This document shows positions 35,340 to 44,972 of a stretch of DNA of 64,000 nt, piece after piece. This DNA comes from an uncultured Mucispirillum sp. (GTDB lineage Bacteria > Chrysiogenota > Deferribacteres > Deferribacterales > Mucispirillaceae). Under the pieces are notes generated by a model that searched no databases, was not told the DNA's origin, and saw only the letters and a list, made by a program, of their open reading frames with translations. The stretch is from contig CALUWN010000008.1 in NCBI GenBank assembly GCA_944324495.1, forward strand, positions 1 through 64,000, given 5' to 3'. Each line of letters starts with the position of its first letter. The first letter of the stretch is position 1. The translations under genes and the position numbers were made by a program.

Positions 35340-37481
35340 CTAGTTTTGTGAAATAGAGATAACGTGTTTGTTACTGCTTATTTTTTCAGATAAAACATGA
35401 GCCTGCTGTTTGCTTGTAACCATAACAACAAAATCCATTTTTGCAGTACCATCACCATAGTTTTTAATATTCATCTCATAAATATTTAGCCCCATGTCTT
35501 TAATAATGGTAGAAATTTCCACAAAAACACCCGGCTCATCTTCTAAAATAGTTCTAAATTTCAAAGGCATACTAAGTTTTTGAGAGTTATCCCACTCTAC
35601 ATCTACTAGGCGGTCTTTATTATTTTCAAGCCTTGTAATATTTGGGCAGTCTGCCTTATGGACTATTATGCCCCTGCCTGTAGAAACATAGCCTTTTACA
35701 GCATCCCCCGGTAGTGGCGAACAGCATTTAGCTGTTTTAATCATCATATTATCTACGCCAGTGATTTTAAAAGGCTCTATTTTTTTAGAAGAAGTCTGCT
35801 GTTTTACCTCTATTTCTTCATCTTTTACATCTGGTATAAAAATATGTAGCAATTTTCTTGCCGATATTTGCCCAAAGCCTACATAGGTAATAAGTTCATC
35901 AAGAGTATGAAGAGAAAATTTATCCAGTGCTTTTTTTACATTCTGCTCATCTTCAAAAATTTCTTCAAAATTAAGCCCTGCTGATTTAAACTCTTTACTT
36001 AAAAGCTCCCTGCCTGTAAGCATTGCTCGTTCTGCTTCTTTTTTACGCAGGAACGCACTAATTCTTGAGTGAGCTCTGTTTGTTTTAACAATATTAAGCC
36101 AGTCTTTTCTAGGCTCTTGAGTTTGCGATGTTAAGATTTCCACCTTATCACCGCTTATTAATTTAGCTTTTAAAGGTGCAATTCTGCCATTGATTTTTGC
36201 GCCTACACAAGTATGGCCAACTTGAGAGTGTATTGCATATGCAAAATCAATAGGGGTAGAATCAACAGGCAGTTCCACCACATGGCCATGTGGTGTAAAC
36301 ACAAATATCTGCTCTCTAAAAACATCCTCTTTAATGGCGTTTACAAATTCGGTTGGTGGTTTTTCTTTATTATCTTCATCTAATGCACGTCTAAGCCATA
36401 CAAACTGTTTATCTTCTTTAGGGTTGAATATTCTACCCTCTTTATAAGCCCAGTGAGCTGCCACCCCTTCTTCTGCTATTTGGTGCATTTGTTTTGTGCG
36501 GATTTGAAATTCCACCATCATACCACCGGGGCCCATAACTGTTGTATGTATGGACTGGTACATATTAGCTTTTGGGTTTGCTATGTAGTCTTTAATTCTA
36601 TGAGGTATTGGCGTCCATAGGGAATGGATAATACCAAGGGCAGAATAGCAGTCTGATTTTGTTTCAACTATAACACGCAGTGCTAAAAGGTCAAAAATAT
36701 CTTCAAAAGCTGTGCCTTTTTTAATAATTTTTTGATATATGCTGTAAAAATGTTTTGGTCTGCCAGATATTTCACCGTGGATATTTGCCTTTTCTAAAGC
36801 AAGGGATATAATATCTTTTACTTCACCTAGATATTCTTCACGCTCGCCCCGTTTCATTTTTACTTTTTGGTGTATTTCATAATACATTTCTGGGTTTAGC
36901 ACGCGAAATGCTCTATCTTCAAGCTCCCATTTAATCCATGCAATACCTAATCTATCTGCAAGGGGAGCGTATATATCCATAGTTTCTTGAGCTATACGCC
37001 TTTGTTTATCTTCACGCAGGCTTTCAATAGTTCGCATATTATGAAGCCTGTCTGCAAGTTTTATAATAATAACCCTAATATCATCACTCATAGATACGAG
37101 CATTTTTCTAAAAGATTCTGCCTGCTTTTCTTCTTTTGACTGGAATGGGATTTTGCTGATTTTTGAAACTGCATCAACTAAAAAAGCAACAGGTTTGCCA
37201 AAAAGCTCTTCTATTACTTCGTAAGTTGTATCAGTATCTTCAATGGTATCATGGAGCAGCCCTGCAATAATACAGTCCACATCCATTTTCATTTCTGCTA
37301 AAATATAGGCAACATTTAAGGGGTGAGAAAGGTATGCTTCACCACTTTGGCGAAGCTGCCCCCTGTGCTGCTGAGCAGCATATACATATGCAATATTTAA
37401 TTTATCTATCTGGGCTTCAGGATTATTGCTTAGTACCTTATCCTGAATATCCATAAGTCGTATAGTTTTTTTGATACTCAT
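35340..37481 (-). CDS. relA: Bifunctional (p)ppGpp synthetase/hydrolase
   Basis: A 713-residue Rsh protein. The HD hydrolase domain is intact (LSHPLNVAYILAEM, LLHDTIEDTDTTY, KLADRLHNMRT). The synthetase has RIKDYIANPKANMYQSIHTTV. A TGS domain (FVFTPHGHVVELP) and a C-terminal ACT domain follow. The intact HD motif implies both synthesis and degradation of the alarmone. The ATG at 37481 is preferred over an upstream TTG. Downstream of recJ, a recurrent arrangement. Confidence 0.95.
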   Translation of the reverse strand: MSIKKTIRLMDIQDKVLSNNPEAQIDKLNIAYVYAAQQHRGQLRQSGEAYLSHPLNVAYILAEMKMDVDCIIAGLLHDTIEDTDTTYEVIEELFGKPVAFLVDAVSKISKIPFQSKEEKQAESFRKMLVSMSDDIRVIIIKLADRLHNMRTIESLREDKQRRIAQETMDIYAPLADRLGIAWIKWELEDRAFRVLNPEMYYEIHQKVKMKRGEREEYLGEVKDIISLALEKANIHGEISGRPKHFYSIYQKIIKKGTAFEDIFDLLALRVIVETKSDCYSALGIIHSLWTPIPHRIKDYIANPKANMYQSIHTTVMGPGGMMVEFQIRTKQMHQIAEEGVAAHWAYKEGRIFNPKEDKQFVWLRRALDEDNKEKPPTEFVNAIKEDVFREQIFVFTPHGHVVELPVDSTPIDFAYAIHSQVGHTCVGAKINGRIAPLKAKLISGDKVEILTSQTQEPRKDWLNIVKTNRAHSRISAFLRKKEAERAMLTGRELLSKEFKSAGLNFEEIFEDEQNVKKALDKFSLHTLDELITYVGFGQISARKLLHIFIPDVKDEEIEVKQQTSSKKIEPFKITGVDNMMIKTAKCCSPLPGDAVKGYVSTGRGIIVHKADCPNITRLENNKDRLVDVEWDNSQKLSMPLKFRTILEDEPGVFVEISTIIKDMGLNIYEMNIKNYGDGTAKMDFVVMVTSKQQAHVLSEKISSNKHVISISQN

Positions 37482-37550
37482 AATTTTAACCAATATAATA
37501 ATTGTTATTATAAAATGTAATTATGGATGTGGCAAGAATTTTTAATAAAA

Positions 37551-39308
37551 TTATTCTGATTTTTTTATATCTTTTAAATTTAATTGTATGGTTTTAGTAT
37601 TCTTCCAAGTATTATGTACTAAAGAAAAAAGTATATCAAACTCATCATTTTCTGCTATTATATCTTTATAATCTTTCATATTAAAACCTATGGCATCAAA
37701 AAGCATACCTTTCTTTTCAAATATACATTTTAAATGGTTTTGCTCTTTACCAACATATGTTTCATACTGGTATTTTGATACATTACGCATAAAAAATACT
37801 GGCTCTTTATTGCCCTGACCGTATGGTTCAAGTTTTTCAAGGTACTGCATTATTTCGCTTGTTATATCTTTTGATTCTATTTCTGCATCAATATTTATTT
37901 CTGGTATAAAATCTTCCTTTTTCACATTTGCTTTTACAAGCTCGTTAAATTTTTTGCGAAATTCATCAAGATTTTCTTTTGCTATTTTCACCCCTGCTGC
38001 ATACTTATGGCCGCCAAAGGAAATAAGCATATCTGAAAGGCTGCTTAAACCATCATATAAATGAAAACTAGGGATACTTCTTGCTGAGCCTTTATATACT
38101 CCATTATCATCGGTTAATATAATAGTTGGTCTAAAATATTTATCTACAACGCGGGAAGCAACTATACCTATAACTCCCGGGTGCCAGTCTTCTGAAGCTA
38201 CAACGATACCGCCCTCATCTTCTGCATATCTGTTTTTTTCTATTATATCAAAAGTCTGCTGCAGAATATCACGCTCTATCATCTGCCTGTATTTATTTTC
38301 ATTATCAAGCTCCACAGCAAGCTGACGTGCTTCATGCCTGTTTTGAGTAACAAGCAGTTTAAGGCTTTTATCAGAACTTGCCATTCTACCCATTGCATTA
38401 ATCCGTGGTGCTATCTGATAACCAATATTAGATGTTTTCATTTTCTTTACAGTGCTTAGGCTGTCTATTACTTTTTTAAGCTCATCAATACCTATACGCA
38501 CACTATCACCATTCATAAGTTCTAAACCATGGCGTACAAATATTCTGTTTTCATCTATTAAGGGCATAACATCTGCTATTGTGCCAAGGGTAACAATATC
38601 TAAAAGGTTGCGTATATTTGGTGCATCCTGCTGAAAAAAGTTGTATTTTCTTAATGTAAAGCGTAAAGCCATTACTACTTTAAAAGCAACCCCCACCCCT
38701 GCTAAAGTTTTATTTGGGTATAAATCATTTTCTCTCATTGGGTTAATAATGGCATCTGCTGCAACTGGTAACTCTTTTGAAGGCTGGTGGTGGTCTGTAA
38801 TAATAATATCCATACCTAATTCTTTTGATAAAAGTACTTCATCTATGGCACTTATTCCACAGTCTACTGTAATAATTAAATTTGTGCCACGCTGGTGTAT
38901 TTCAGTAATGGCATCTTTATTAAGCCCATAGCCCTCTTCTAATCTGTTTGGTATATAGTATGATACATTTGCTCCACACTGCATTAAAAATATATACATT
39001 AAAGCAGTAGCGGTTACCCCATCCACATCGTAATCACCATATATACATATGCTTTCATGGTTCATAACAGCTTGTGCTATACGCTCAGCTGCTTTTTCCA
39101 TATCTAAAATATCAAAAGGGTTACGCAGTGATTTTAATGAGCCGTTGAAAAATAAATCTATATCCTCTTTTGTTTCAAGCCCTTTTTTAATCATAAGCTC
39201 AGCTACAGGCACAGGAATATTATTTTCACTTGCTACCCTTGCTAAAATGTCACCGTCAACTTTATCATATTTCCATTTATATTTTATGCTTCTATAATTC
39301 TTATCCAT
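37551..39308 (-). CDS. recJ: Single-stranded-DNA-specific exonuclease RecJ
   Basis: A 585-residue 5'-3' exonuclease for recombination and repair. DHH-superfamily motifs are YGDYDVDGVTATAL (I), ITVDCGIS (II) and IITDHHQP (III). GLAGVGVAFK-like and RINAMGRM lie in between, and GGHKYAAGV is the DHHA1 motif. The C-terminal OB-fold ends the protein. Length is normal. Confidence 0.95.
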   Translation of the reverse strand: MDKNYRSIKYKWKYDKVDGDILARVASENNIPVPVAELMIKKGLETKEDIDLFFNGSLKSLRNPFDILDMEKAAERIAQAVMNHESICIYGDYDVDGVTATALMYIFLMQCGANVSYYIPNRLEEGYGLNKDAITEIHQRGTNLIITVDCGISAIDEVLLSKELGMDIIITDHHQPSKELPVAADAIINPMRENDLYPNKTLAGVGVAFKVVMALRFTLRKYNFFQQDAPNIRNLLDIVTLGTIADVMPLIDENRIFVRHGLELMNGDSVRIGIDELKKVIDSLSTVKKMKTSNIGYQIAPRINAMGRMASSDKSLKLLVTQNRHEARQLAVELDNENKYRQMIERDILQQTFDIIEKNRYAEDEGGIVVASEDWHPGVIGIVASRVVDKYFRPTIILTDDNGVYKGSARSIPSFHLYDGLSSLSDMLISFGGHKYAAGVKIAKENLDEFRKKFNELVKANVKKEDFIPEINIDAEIESKDITSEIMQYLEKLEPYGQGNKEPVFFMRNVSKYQYETYVGKEQNHLKCIFEKKGMLFDAIGFNMKDYKDIIAENDEFDILFSLVHNTWKNTKTIQLNLKDIKKSE

Positions 39309-39429
39309 TCTTATAAATATATATAGATTTTAAAAAAATAATACTCTCTATTATCTATTTATCAATATTTTTTACAAAATTATTTTTCAAGTATTTATTT
39401 TTTGCTTTATTTTCATAATATATGTTCTA

Positions 39430-39461
39430 TTGTCACCCTTACAACTTTCTTTGGTTGACAA
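39430..39461 (+). promoter_or_regulatory. BirA operator of the biotin operon
   Basis: TTGTCACCC (39430-39438) and GGTTGACAA (39453-39461) form the known BirA-site layout TTGTnnACC-N14/15-GGTnnACAA, here with a 14-base spacer and one mismatch in the left arm. The right arm overlaps the -35 box of the birA promoter, so bound BirA-biotinyl-AMP would block transcription. It predicts that the operon is repressed by biotin. Confidence 0.85.
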
Positions 39462-39481
39462 TATATTTTCAGAAATATAAT
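39455..39481 (+). promoter_or_regulatory. Promoter of the birA-bio operon
   Basis: TTGACA (39455-39460) and TATAAT (39476-39481) are both perfect sigma-70 boxes. The spacing of 15 is short; a shifted -10 (taatat at 39478) would give 17. The -35 is inside the BirA operator. Confidence 0.7.
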
Positions 39482-39501
39482 ATCACAAATCGGGAGGCAT
39501 T

Positions 39502-40467
39502 ATGGCTTTAAAAGATGAGATACTTGAACTTTTAAGCAGTAACAGGGGCAGTTTTATCTCTGGAGAAAGTATTGCTGAAAAATATAATGTAAGCCGTAAT
39601 GCTGTATGGAAAGCTGTTAATGCTTTACGTAAAAAAGGCTACCTTATAAATGCTTTGCAGAATAAGGGCTATATTTTAGAATATAATGAAGTTTTTGCCT
39701 GTGAAGAAATAAAAAAATATCTTTCATCGCCTTTATCCATTCGGTTTTTACCAGTTGTTACTTCCACAAACGATGTAGTTATGGAGCTTGGTAAAAATAA
39801 TGAAGAAGAAGGTATTGTTATAGTTTCAAACCAGCAGACAGCAGGCAGGGGCAGAAAAGGCAGGCAGTTTTATTCACCAAAAGATACAGGAATTTATTTT
39901 TCTATTCTATTACGCCCTAATATTCATTTTTCTAAAGCTTTATTTATTACAACAGCAGCGGCTGTATCTGTAAGCCTTGCTTTTGAAGAACTTTTCAATA
40001 TTAAAGCAGATATTAAATGGGTTAATGATATATATATTAATAATAAAAAAATATGCGGCATATTAACAGAAGCACATATTGATATGGAAAGCATGATAAT
40101 AGACTATGCTGCTTTAGGTATAGGGGTTAATGTTTTTACACCTAATGATAATTTCCCTGAAGGATTATCCAATATTGCAGGGGCTGCTTTTAACAATGAA
40201 ATCCTAAACGATACTATTAGAAATAAATTAACTGCTAAAATACTGGATATTTTTTGGGAGCATTATAAGGAATTAGAAAGTGTGCTTTTCTTAAAAGATT
40301 ATATAGATAGAAATTTAGTAGTTGGCAAAAACGTTTTAATAGAACGGGGCGGTATAAAAGAAAAAGCCTATGTTAAAGCTATTAATAATGATTTTAAACT
40401 TCTCGTTCAGCTTGAAAACGGCACTGATGAAATACTAGATTCTGGGGAGGTAAGCCTTATATTATGA
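39502..40467 (+). CDS. birA: Bifunctional biotin-protein ligase/biotin operon repressor BirA
   Basis: A 321-residue protein. The N-terminal winged helix (SGESIAEKYNVSRNAVWKAV, about residues 19-40) binds DNA. The ligase core has SNQQTAGRGRKGRQFYSP for biotinyl-AMP and IKWVNDIYINNKKICGILTE. A C-terminal SH3-like domain follows. It attaches biotin to carboxyl-carrier proteins and represses its own operon. A GGGAGG site precedes the ATG. Stop overlaps bioY start (ATGA). Confidence 0.95.
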   Translation: MALKDEILELLSSNRGSFISGESIAEKYNVSRNAVWKAVNALRKKGYLINALQNKGYILEYNEVFACEEIKKYLSSPLSIRFLPVVTSTNDVVMELGKNNEEEGIVIVSNQQTAGRGRKGRQFYSPKDTGIYFSILLRPNIHFSKALFITTAAAVSVSLAFEELFNIKADIKWVNDIYINNKKICGILTEAHIDMESMIIDYAALGIGVNVFTPNDNFPEGLSNIAGAAFNNEILNDTIRNKLTAKILDIFWEHYKELESVLFLKDYIDRNLVVGKNVLIERGGIKEKAYVKAINNDFKLLVQLENGTDEILDSGEVSLIL

Positions 40468-41003
40468 GTAATAATAACACAAAAAAAGCAGCTTATGTGG
40501 GGCTTTTTGCTACACTTGTTATGGTTGGTGCTTTTATTAAAATACCTACACCTATTATACCTTTTACTCTGCAGTTTTTATTTGTATGCTTATCTGGGCT
40601 TTTGCTTGGCTCTAAAATGGGGTTTTTAAGTGTGTTTATATATATGGCTCTAGGTCTTGCAGGGCTTCCTATTTTTACAGGGGGCGGCGGTATTACTTAT
40701 GTACTGCAGCCTACATTTGGTTATATTGTTGGCTTTGTAATATGTGCTTTTGTTGCTGGCTTTATTTCTGAAAGGTTAAAGCCTAATATGTTAAACTATA
40801 CTATTTCAGCAGTATCAGGGCTTTTAATACTGCATATTATTGGTATACCTTATTATTACTTTATATCCCACAATGTAATAAATAATAACCTTTCTTTTAA
40901 TCAGATATTTCTTTTCTGCTTTATATACACTTTTCCTTTTGATTTTATATTAAGTGTAATAAGTGCCCGCCTTGCTTTAAGGCTAAAACCATTTATAAAT
41001 TGA
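40464..41003 (+). CDS. bioY: Biotin transporter BioY
   Basis: A 179-residue S-component of an ECF transporter, with about five to six membrane helices. TPIIPFTLQFLFVCLSGLLLG is the BioY hallmark region, and GLPIFTGGGG is the extracytoplasmic loop that binds biotin. Its energising A/T units are not in the window. Linked to birA and bio genes, so both uptake and synthesis are controlled together. Confidence 0.93.
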   Translation: MSNNNTKKAAYVGLFATLVMVGAFIKIPTPIIPFTLQFLFVCLSGLLLGSKMGFLSVFIYMALGLAGLPIFTGGGGITYVLQPTFGYIVGFVICAFVAGFISERLKPNMLNYTISAVSGLLILHIIGIPYYYFISHNVINNNLSFNQIFLFCFIYTFPFDFILSVISARLALRLKPFIN

Positions 41004-41012
41004 GGTTAGAAT

Positions 41013-41978
41013 ATGTTAAATGTGTTATATGAAAAAGTAATGAATAATAACTTGATTGATTATAATGAAGCACTGCAACTTATAGATGCTCCCCTTGATA
41101 AATTAACAGTTTATGCTGATAACATAAGGCAGAAATACTGCCAGAATATTTTTGATGTATGCTCTATTATTAATGCAAAAAGTGGCAAATGCAGTGAAGA
41201 CTGTAAATTTTGTGCCCAATCTGCCCATTATAATACAAATATTGCAGAATATCCCCTTGTTTCAAAGGATGAAATAGTAAAAAATGCCTTATATATGGCA
41301 GAAAAAGGCGTACTTCGTTTTTCAATTGTGACATCAGGTAAAGCTTTAAGCAATAAAGAAGTAGATATATTATGCGATGCTTTAAAAGAAATAAAATCAA
41401 AATGTAATATTTCCATATGTGCTTCCTTAGGGCTACTAAGTGATGAAAATTTTGAAAAACTAAAAGAAGCAGGGCTTGAAAGAGTACATAATAACCTAGA
41501 AGCATCTAAAAACTTTTTTAAAAACGTTTGCTCTACCCACACATTTGATGATAAAGTAAAGGCTTTAAAACTGGCAAAAAAACATAACCTATCCATATGC
41601 AGTGGTATGATTATTGGGCTTGGTGAAAAAATGGAAGATAGAATAGATTTGGCGTTTTCATTAAGAGAATTAAACGTTAAATCTGTACCTGTAAATATAT
41701 TATCAAATATAAAAGGCACGCCTTATGAATATAACCCTAAATTAAGTTATGATGAAATATTAAGAACTGTAGCTATTTTAAGGTTTATTTTGCCTGAAGC
41801 TTTCCTGCGTCTTGCAGGTGGCAGAAATCAGCTTGTGGATAAGGGAAATAAAGCATTTTCATCAGGCATTAACGCTGTGATTACTGGTGATATGCTTACA
41901 ACTGCTGGAATATCAGTTGATGATGATATGGTGATGATTAAAAATAACGGATACACTGTGGAGCTTATGGATGACTAA
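41013..41978 (+). CDS. bioB: Biotin synthase BioB
   Basis: A 321-residue radical-SAM enzyme that inserts sulfur into dethiobiotin. The C-x3-C-x2-C motif is in GKCSEDCKFCAQS (about residue 50-60). VPVNILSNIKGTPYE and LRLAGGRNQ mark the second cluster region (Arg ligand). The end overlaps bioD by 8 bases. Standard length. Confidence 0.95.
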   Translation: MLNVLYEKVMNNNLIDYNEALQLIDAPLDKLTVYADNIRQKYCQNIFDVCSIINAKSGKCSEDCKFCAQSAHYNTNIAEYPLVSKDEIVKNALYMAEKGVLRFSIVTSGKALSNKEVDILCDALKEIKSKCNISICASLGLLSDENFEKLKEAGLERVHNNLEASKNFFKNVCSTHTFDDKVKALKLAKKHNLSICSGMIIGLGEKMEDRIDLAFSLRELNVKSVPVNILSNIKGTPYEYNPKLSYDEILRTVAILRFILPEAFLRLAGGRNQLVDKGNKAFSSGINAVITGDMLTTAGISVDDDMVMIKNNGYTVELMDD

Positions 41979-42642
41979 ATCAGTTTTTATTACAGGCACA
42001 GGCACAGATATTGGCAAAACTTATACATCTGCTTTAATTATGAAAAAATTGTTACAGGAAAAATATAACGCCTGCTATTTTAAGCCAGTATTAAGTGGCG
42101 CTGAAAATATAGATGGTAAATTATATGCAGGCGATATTGAATACGTTAAAAAAATAAGCGGACATAATGCAGATACTTCCCTTTTAGGCTCATATATTTT
42201 TGAAGATGCCTGCTCGCCTCATCTTGCTTCTCAAAAGGCTAATACTCCCATATTACTTGATAAAATCATTAATGATTACAATAAACTAAAGGAAAAATAC
42301 AGCTATATTTTATCAGAAGGTGCAGGCGGTATTATATGCCCTTTTAGTAATGATGATAACCCCATATATACAAAAGATATTATAAGAGCACTAAATACCA
42401 ATGCTGTACTTGTTTCTACAACAAATCTTGGCAGTATTAATAATGCAATGCTTTCTATTTACTATATGCAAAACCATAATATTAATATTCAAGGTATTAT
42501 TTTTAATGGTTATACAAAAAGTATGATAGATGATGATAATATTGATTTCATATTAAAACATACTAATATTCCCCTTTTATCTGTCATTAGTCATGGTGAA
42601 AGTAATATAGATATAGATATTAATAAACTTTTTGGAGAATAA
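41971..42642 (+). CDS. bioD: Dethiobiotin synthetase BioD
   Basis: A 223-residue ATP-dependent enzyme that closes the ureido ring. The Walker A-like FITGTGTDIGKTYT is at residues 6-19, YFKPVLSG follows, and SEGAGGI near residue 113 is the BioD signature. Cytoplasmic. Overlap with bioB and 1-base gap to bioA show a tight operon. Confidence 0.94.
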   Translation: MTKSVFITGTGTDIGKTYTSALIMKKLLQEKYNACYFKPVLSGAENIDGKLYAGDIEYVKKISGHNADTSLLGSYIFEDACSPHLASQKANTPILLDKIINDYNKLKEKYSYILSEGAGGIICPFSNDDNPIYTKDIIRALNTNAVLVSTTNLGSINNAMLSIYYMQNHNINIQGIIFNGYTKSMIDDDNIDFILKHTNIPLLSVISHGESNIDIDINKLFGE

Positions 42643-42643
42643 T

Positions 42644-43996
42644 ATGGATAATATAAGCTTGGAAGAAAAAGATTTAAAATATATATGGCACCCATGCTCT
42701 CAAATGAAAGATTATGAAAACCTGCCACCTATTATTATAGAAAAAGGAAAAGGTATATATTTATATGATATCTACGGGAAAGAGTATATTGATATTATCA
42801 GCTCTTGGTGGTCAAACCTTTTAGGCCATTCCAATGAAAAAATAAATAATGCCATTAAAAACCAGCTAGATAAGTTAGAACACGTAATATTTGCTAACTT
42901 TTCCCATACTCCTGCCATTTCATTAAGTGAAAAACTTGTAAGTATTGCTCCAAGTGGTTTAAACAAATGTAATTTTTCTGATAACGGCTCTGCTGCTGTG
43001 GAAAGTGCATTAAAAATGGCTTTTCAATACCAGTTTCAAAAAGGTAATACTAAAAAAACAAAATTTATGTGCTTAAGCGAAGGCTACCATGGTGAAACAA
43101 TCGGTGCATTATCTGTTGGAGCGCTTGATTTATATGCAAAAATTTATGAGCCAATACTTATTAATTCTATTAGGATAAAAGCTCCTGACTGCTATAGATG
43201 CCCTTTTAATAAAACTAGAGATAACTGCAATATTGAATGTTTTACTTATGCAGAATACGAGTTTGAAAAACACGGAGAAGAAACTTGTGCCATAATACTT
43301 GAGCCACTTTTGCAGGGCAGTGCAGGTATGCGAATATATCCAAAAGAATATTTAGTAAAACTAAGAGAAATTTGCAACAGATATAATGTAGTATTAATAG
43401 CTGATGAAATAGCAACAGGGTTTTTTAGGACTGGTAAAATGTTTGCTTTTAACCATGCAGGAGTATCCCCTGATATTATGTGTATTTCAAAAGGGCTGAC
43501 AGGAGGCTATATGCCTATGTCTGTTACTATGACTACAGATGAAATATACTACGCCTTTTATGATGATTATAATAAGGGCAAAGCATTTATGCACTCTCAC
43601 ACATACAGCGGTAACCCACTTGGCTGTGCTGCTGCTAATACTGTAATAGATATGCTCACAAAAGAAGATATTACTACAAATGCAATCAATACAGCCCAAT
43701 ATTTAACTAAAAAAATGAACGAACGATTTTTAAACCATAAAAATATAGGTGAAATCCGCCATATTGGCTTAATACATGCAATGGAGCTTGTAGCAGATAA
43801 AAATACAAAAGAGCCATTTAAGGCAGAAAAACGCATAGGTTATGAAATATATAAAAAAGCATTGAAAAAAGGGCTTATTTTAAGACCACTTGGAAATGTG
43901 CTTTATTTCAATCCTGCTTTAATTATTACAAAAGAACAGCTTGATGTGGCTATTGATATTGCCTATAATGCTATTGTAGAAGTGTTAGGTGAATAA
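42644..43996 (+). CDS. bioA: Adenosylmethionine-8-amino-7-oxononanoate aminotransferase BioA
   Basis: A 450-residue class III PLP aminotransferase that makes DAPA. The N-terminal WHPCSQMKDY and SSWWSNLLGH are specific for BioA. SDNGSAAVESALKMA binds PLP, ADEIATGFFRTGKM precedes the Lys-containing SKGLTGGYMP. The start at 42644 uses GGAG overlapping the bioD stop; an upstream TTG is less likely. No bioF, bioC or bioH lies in the operon. Confidence 0.95.
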   Translation: MDNISLEEKDLKYIWHPCSQMKDYENLPPIIIEKGKGIYLYDIYGKEYIDIISSWWSNLLGHSNEKINNAIKNQLDKLEHVIFANFSHTPAISLSEKLVSIAPSGLNKCNFSDNGSAAVESALKMAFQYQFQKGNTKKTKFMCLSEGYHGETIGALSVGALDLYAKIYEPILINSIRIKAPDCYRCPFNKTRDNCNIECFTYAEYEFEKHGEETCAIILEPLLQGSAGMRIYPKEYLVKLREICNRYNVVLIADEIATGFFRTGKMFAFNHAGVSPDIMCISKGLTGGYMPMSVTMTTDEIYYAFYDDYNKGKAFMHSHTYSGNPLGCAAANTVIDMLTKEDITTNAINTAQYLTKKMNERFLNHKNIGEIRHIGLIHAMELVADKNTKEPFKAEKRIGYEIYKKALKKGLILRPLGNVLYFNPALIITKEQLDVAIDIAYNAIVEVLGE

Positions 43997-43997
43997 T

Positions 43998-44177
43998 ATG
44001 GATAGTAAAAATTATAATAAAAAAGATAATGAAAATAAAAATGATGTAAATATCAAAAATATAGATAACCCATTATGTAAAGACGGCGTATGCAAAATAC
44101 CTGAAAACAACTTTAAAAAGGAAAACATAGCAAATAAAAATATTATGCTTGATATTAACAAACAAACTGATAAATAA
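43998..44177 (+). CDS. Small Cys-motif protein of the biotin operon
   Basis: A 59-residue, very polar (Asn/Lys) protein. The ATG is 1 base after the bioA stop, which favours translation. The only structured-looking part is NPLCKDGVCKIPE near the middle, a C-x4-C pair like small metal- or thiol-active motifs. No family is recognised. The terminator overlaps its 3' end. It may be a genuine small protein or a remnant. Confidence 0.5.
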   Translation: MDSKNYNKKDNENKNDVNIKNIDNPLCKDGVCKIPENNFKKENIANKNIMLDINKQTDK

Positions 44178-44194
44178 TTTACCAGTTTGTTTGT
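44158..44194 (+). terminator. Terminator of the biotin operon
   Basis: A perfect 12-bp stem ACAAACAAACTG / CAGTTTGTTTGT with a 13-base loop overlaps the stop of the small gene. The following bases are G/T-rich, not a pure T-run. Confidence 0.7.
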
Positions 44195-44250
44195 GTGTTG
44201 TGTTGTATAAGTGTGGATGTGTAATTTATACAACAATTGCTATTTTATTT

Positions 44251-44883
44251 TTATTTTGCTACCGCAGAACTATCTAAATTTTTTGCTGCTTCATCAAGTT
44301 GAGCATTAATATTTTTAACTGTTTCTTCATTATTTTTTAATGGTATTAAAGCATCAGTACTAAATTCTGGTATTGTTTTTAACTCGCCTTTTGCAGGGGC
44401 TGCTTGTATATCTTTTTTACCAATAATACTGTTATTTTTCGCTGTTATATAGTAATCTTTATATGTATATTCATTTGTTTCCATATTTAATGCAACAACT
44501 CTGTATTTGCCGTTGTACATAAATGCACCACGAATATCTTTTGCTGTAAAGGTAAATTTATGCTCTTCATATGGGTTAAGCCCAACTACATAAGCTTCAT
44601 TTTGACCGTTTACAAAAAATGCTTCACGATCACCACCTATTGTATAATCAAAAAATTCTACACTTACACCAGTTTGCGAATTACAGTTCATTCCGTAAAT
44701 TGCCATATGAGTAGAACCACCTGATATATCTGGATTAATATTAAGGTTAGTATCTGCAAATGTAGCAGAGCAACCCATTGCTTCAAATGAAGGAACATAT
44801 ACTTCTTTCTCCTCTTCTGCACAACCGAAAGTTAATAAGCCAGTAAGTGCAACTGTTAAAAATAAAACAAGTTTTCTTTTCAT
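44251..44883 (-). CDS. Lipoprotein of the duplicated surface unit, copy 1
   Basis: A 210-residue lipoprotein with lipobox TFGC. A start at 44883 with GGAG upstream is better than the TTG four codons earlier. The mature protein shares layout with the lipoprotein at 45632-46234: a start EEK.VYVPS.EAMGCS, a central MNCNSQTGVSVEFFDYT, then GKYRVVALNMETNEYTYKDYYITA. This part may form a beta-sandwich. Its function is not known. It is probably cotranscribed with the proline-rich gene upstream. Confidence 0.72.
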   Translation of the reverse strand: MKRKLVLFLTVALTGLLTFGCAEEEKEVYVPSFEAMGCSATFADTNLNINPDISGGSTHMAIYGMNCNSQTGVSVEFFDYTIGGDREAFFVNGQNEAYVVGLNPYEEHKFTFTAKDIRGAFMYNGKYRVVALNMETNEYTYKDYYITAKNNSIIGKKDIQAAPAKGELKTIPEFSTDALIPLKNNEETVKNINAQLDEAAKNLDSSAVAK

Positions 44884-44972
44884 TTTTTTCTCCAAAATTT
44901 ATTTGTGTTAATCTTTCATTTAATTTTAACTAGTCTTTAGGCAGATGCCTAAAAACATTCTATCTTTCACCA

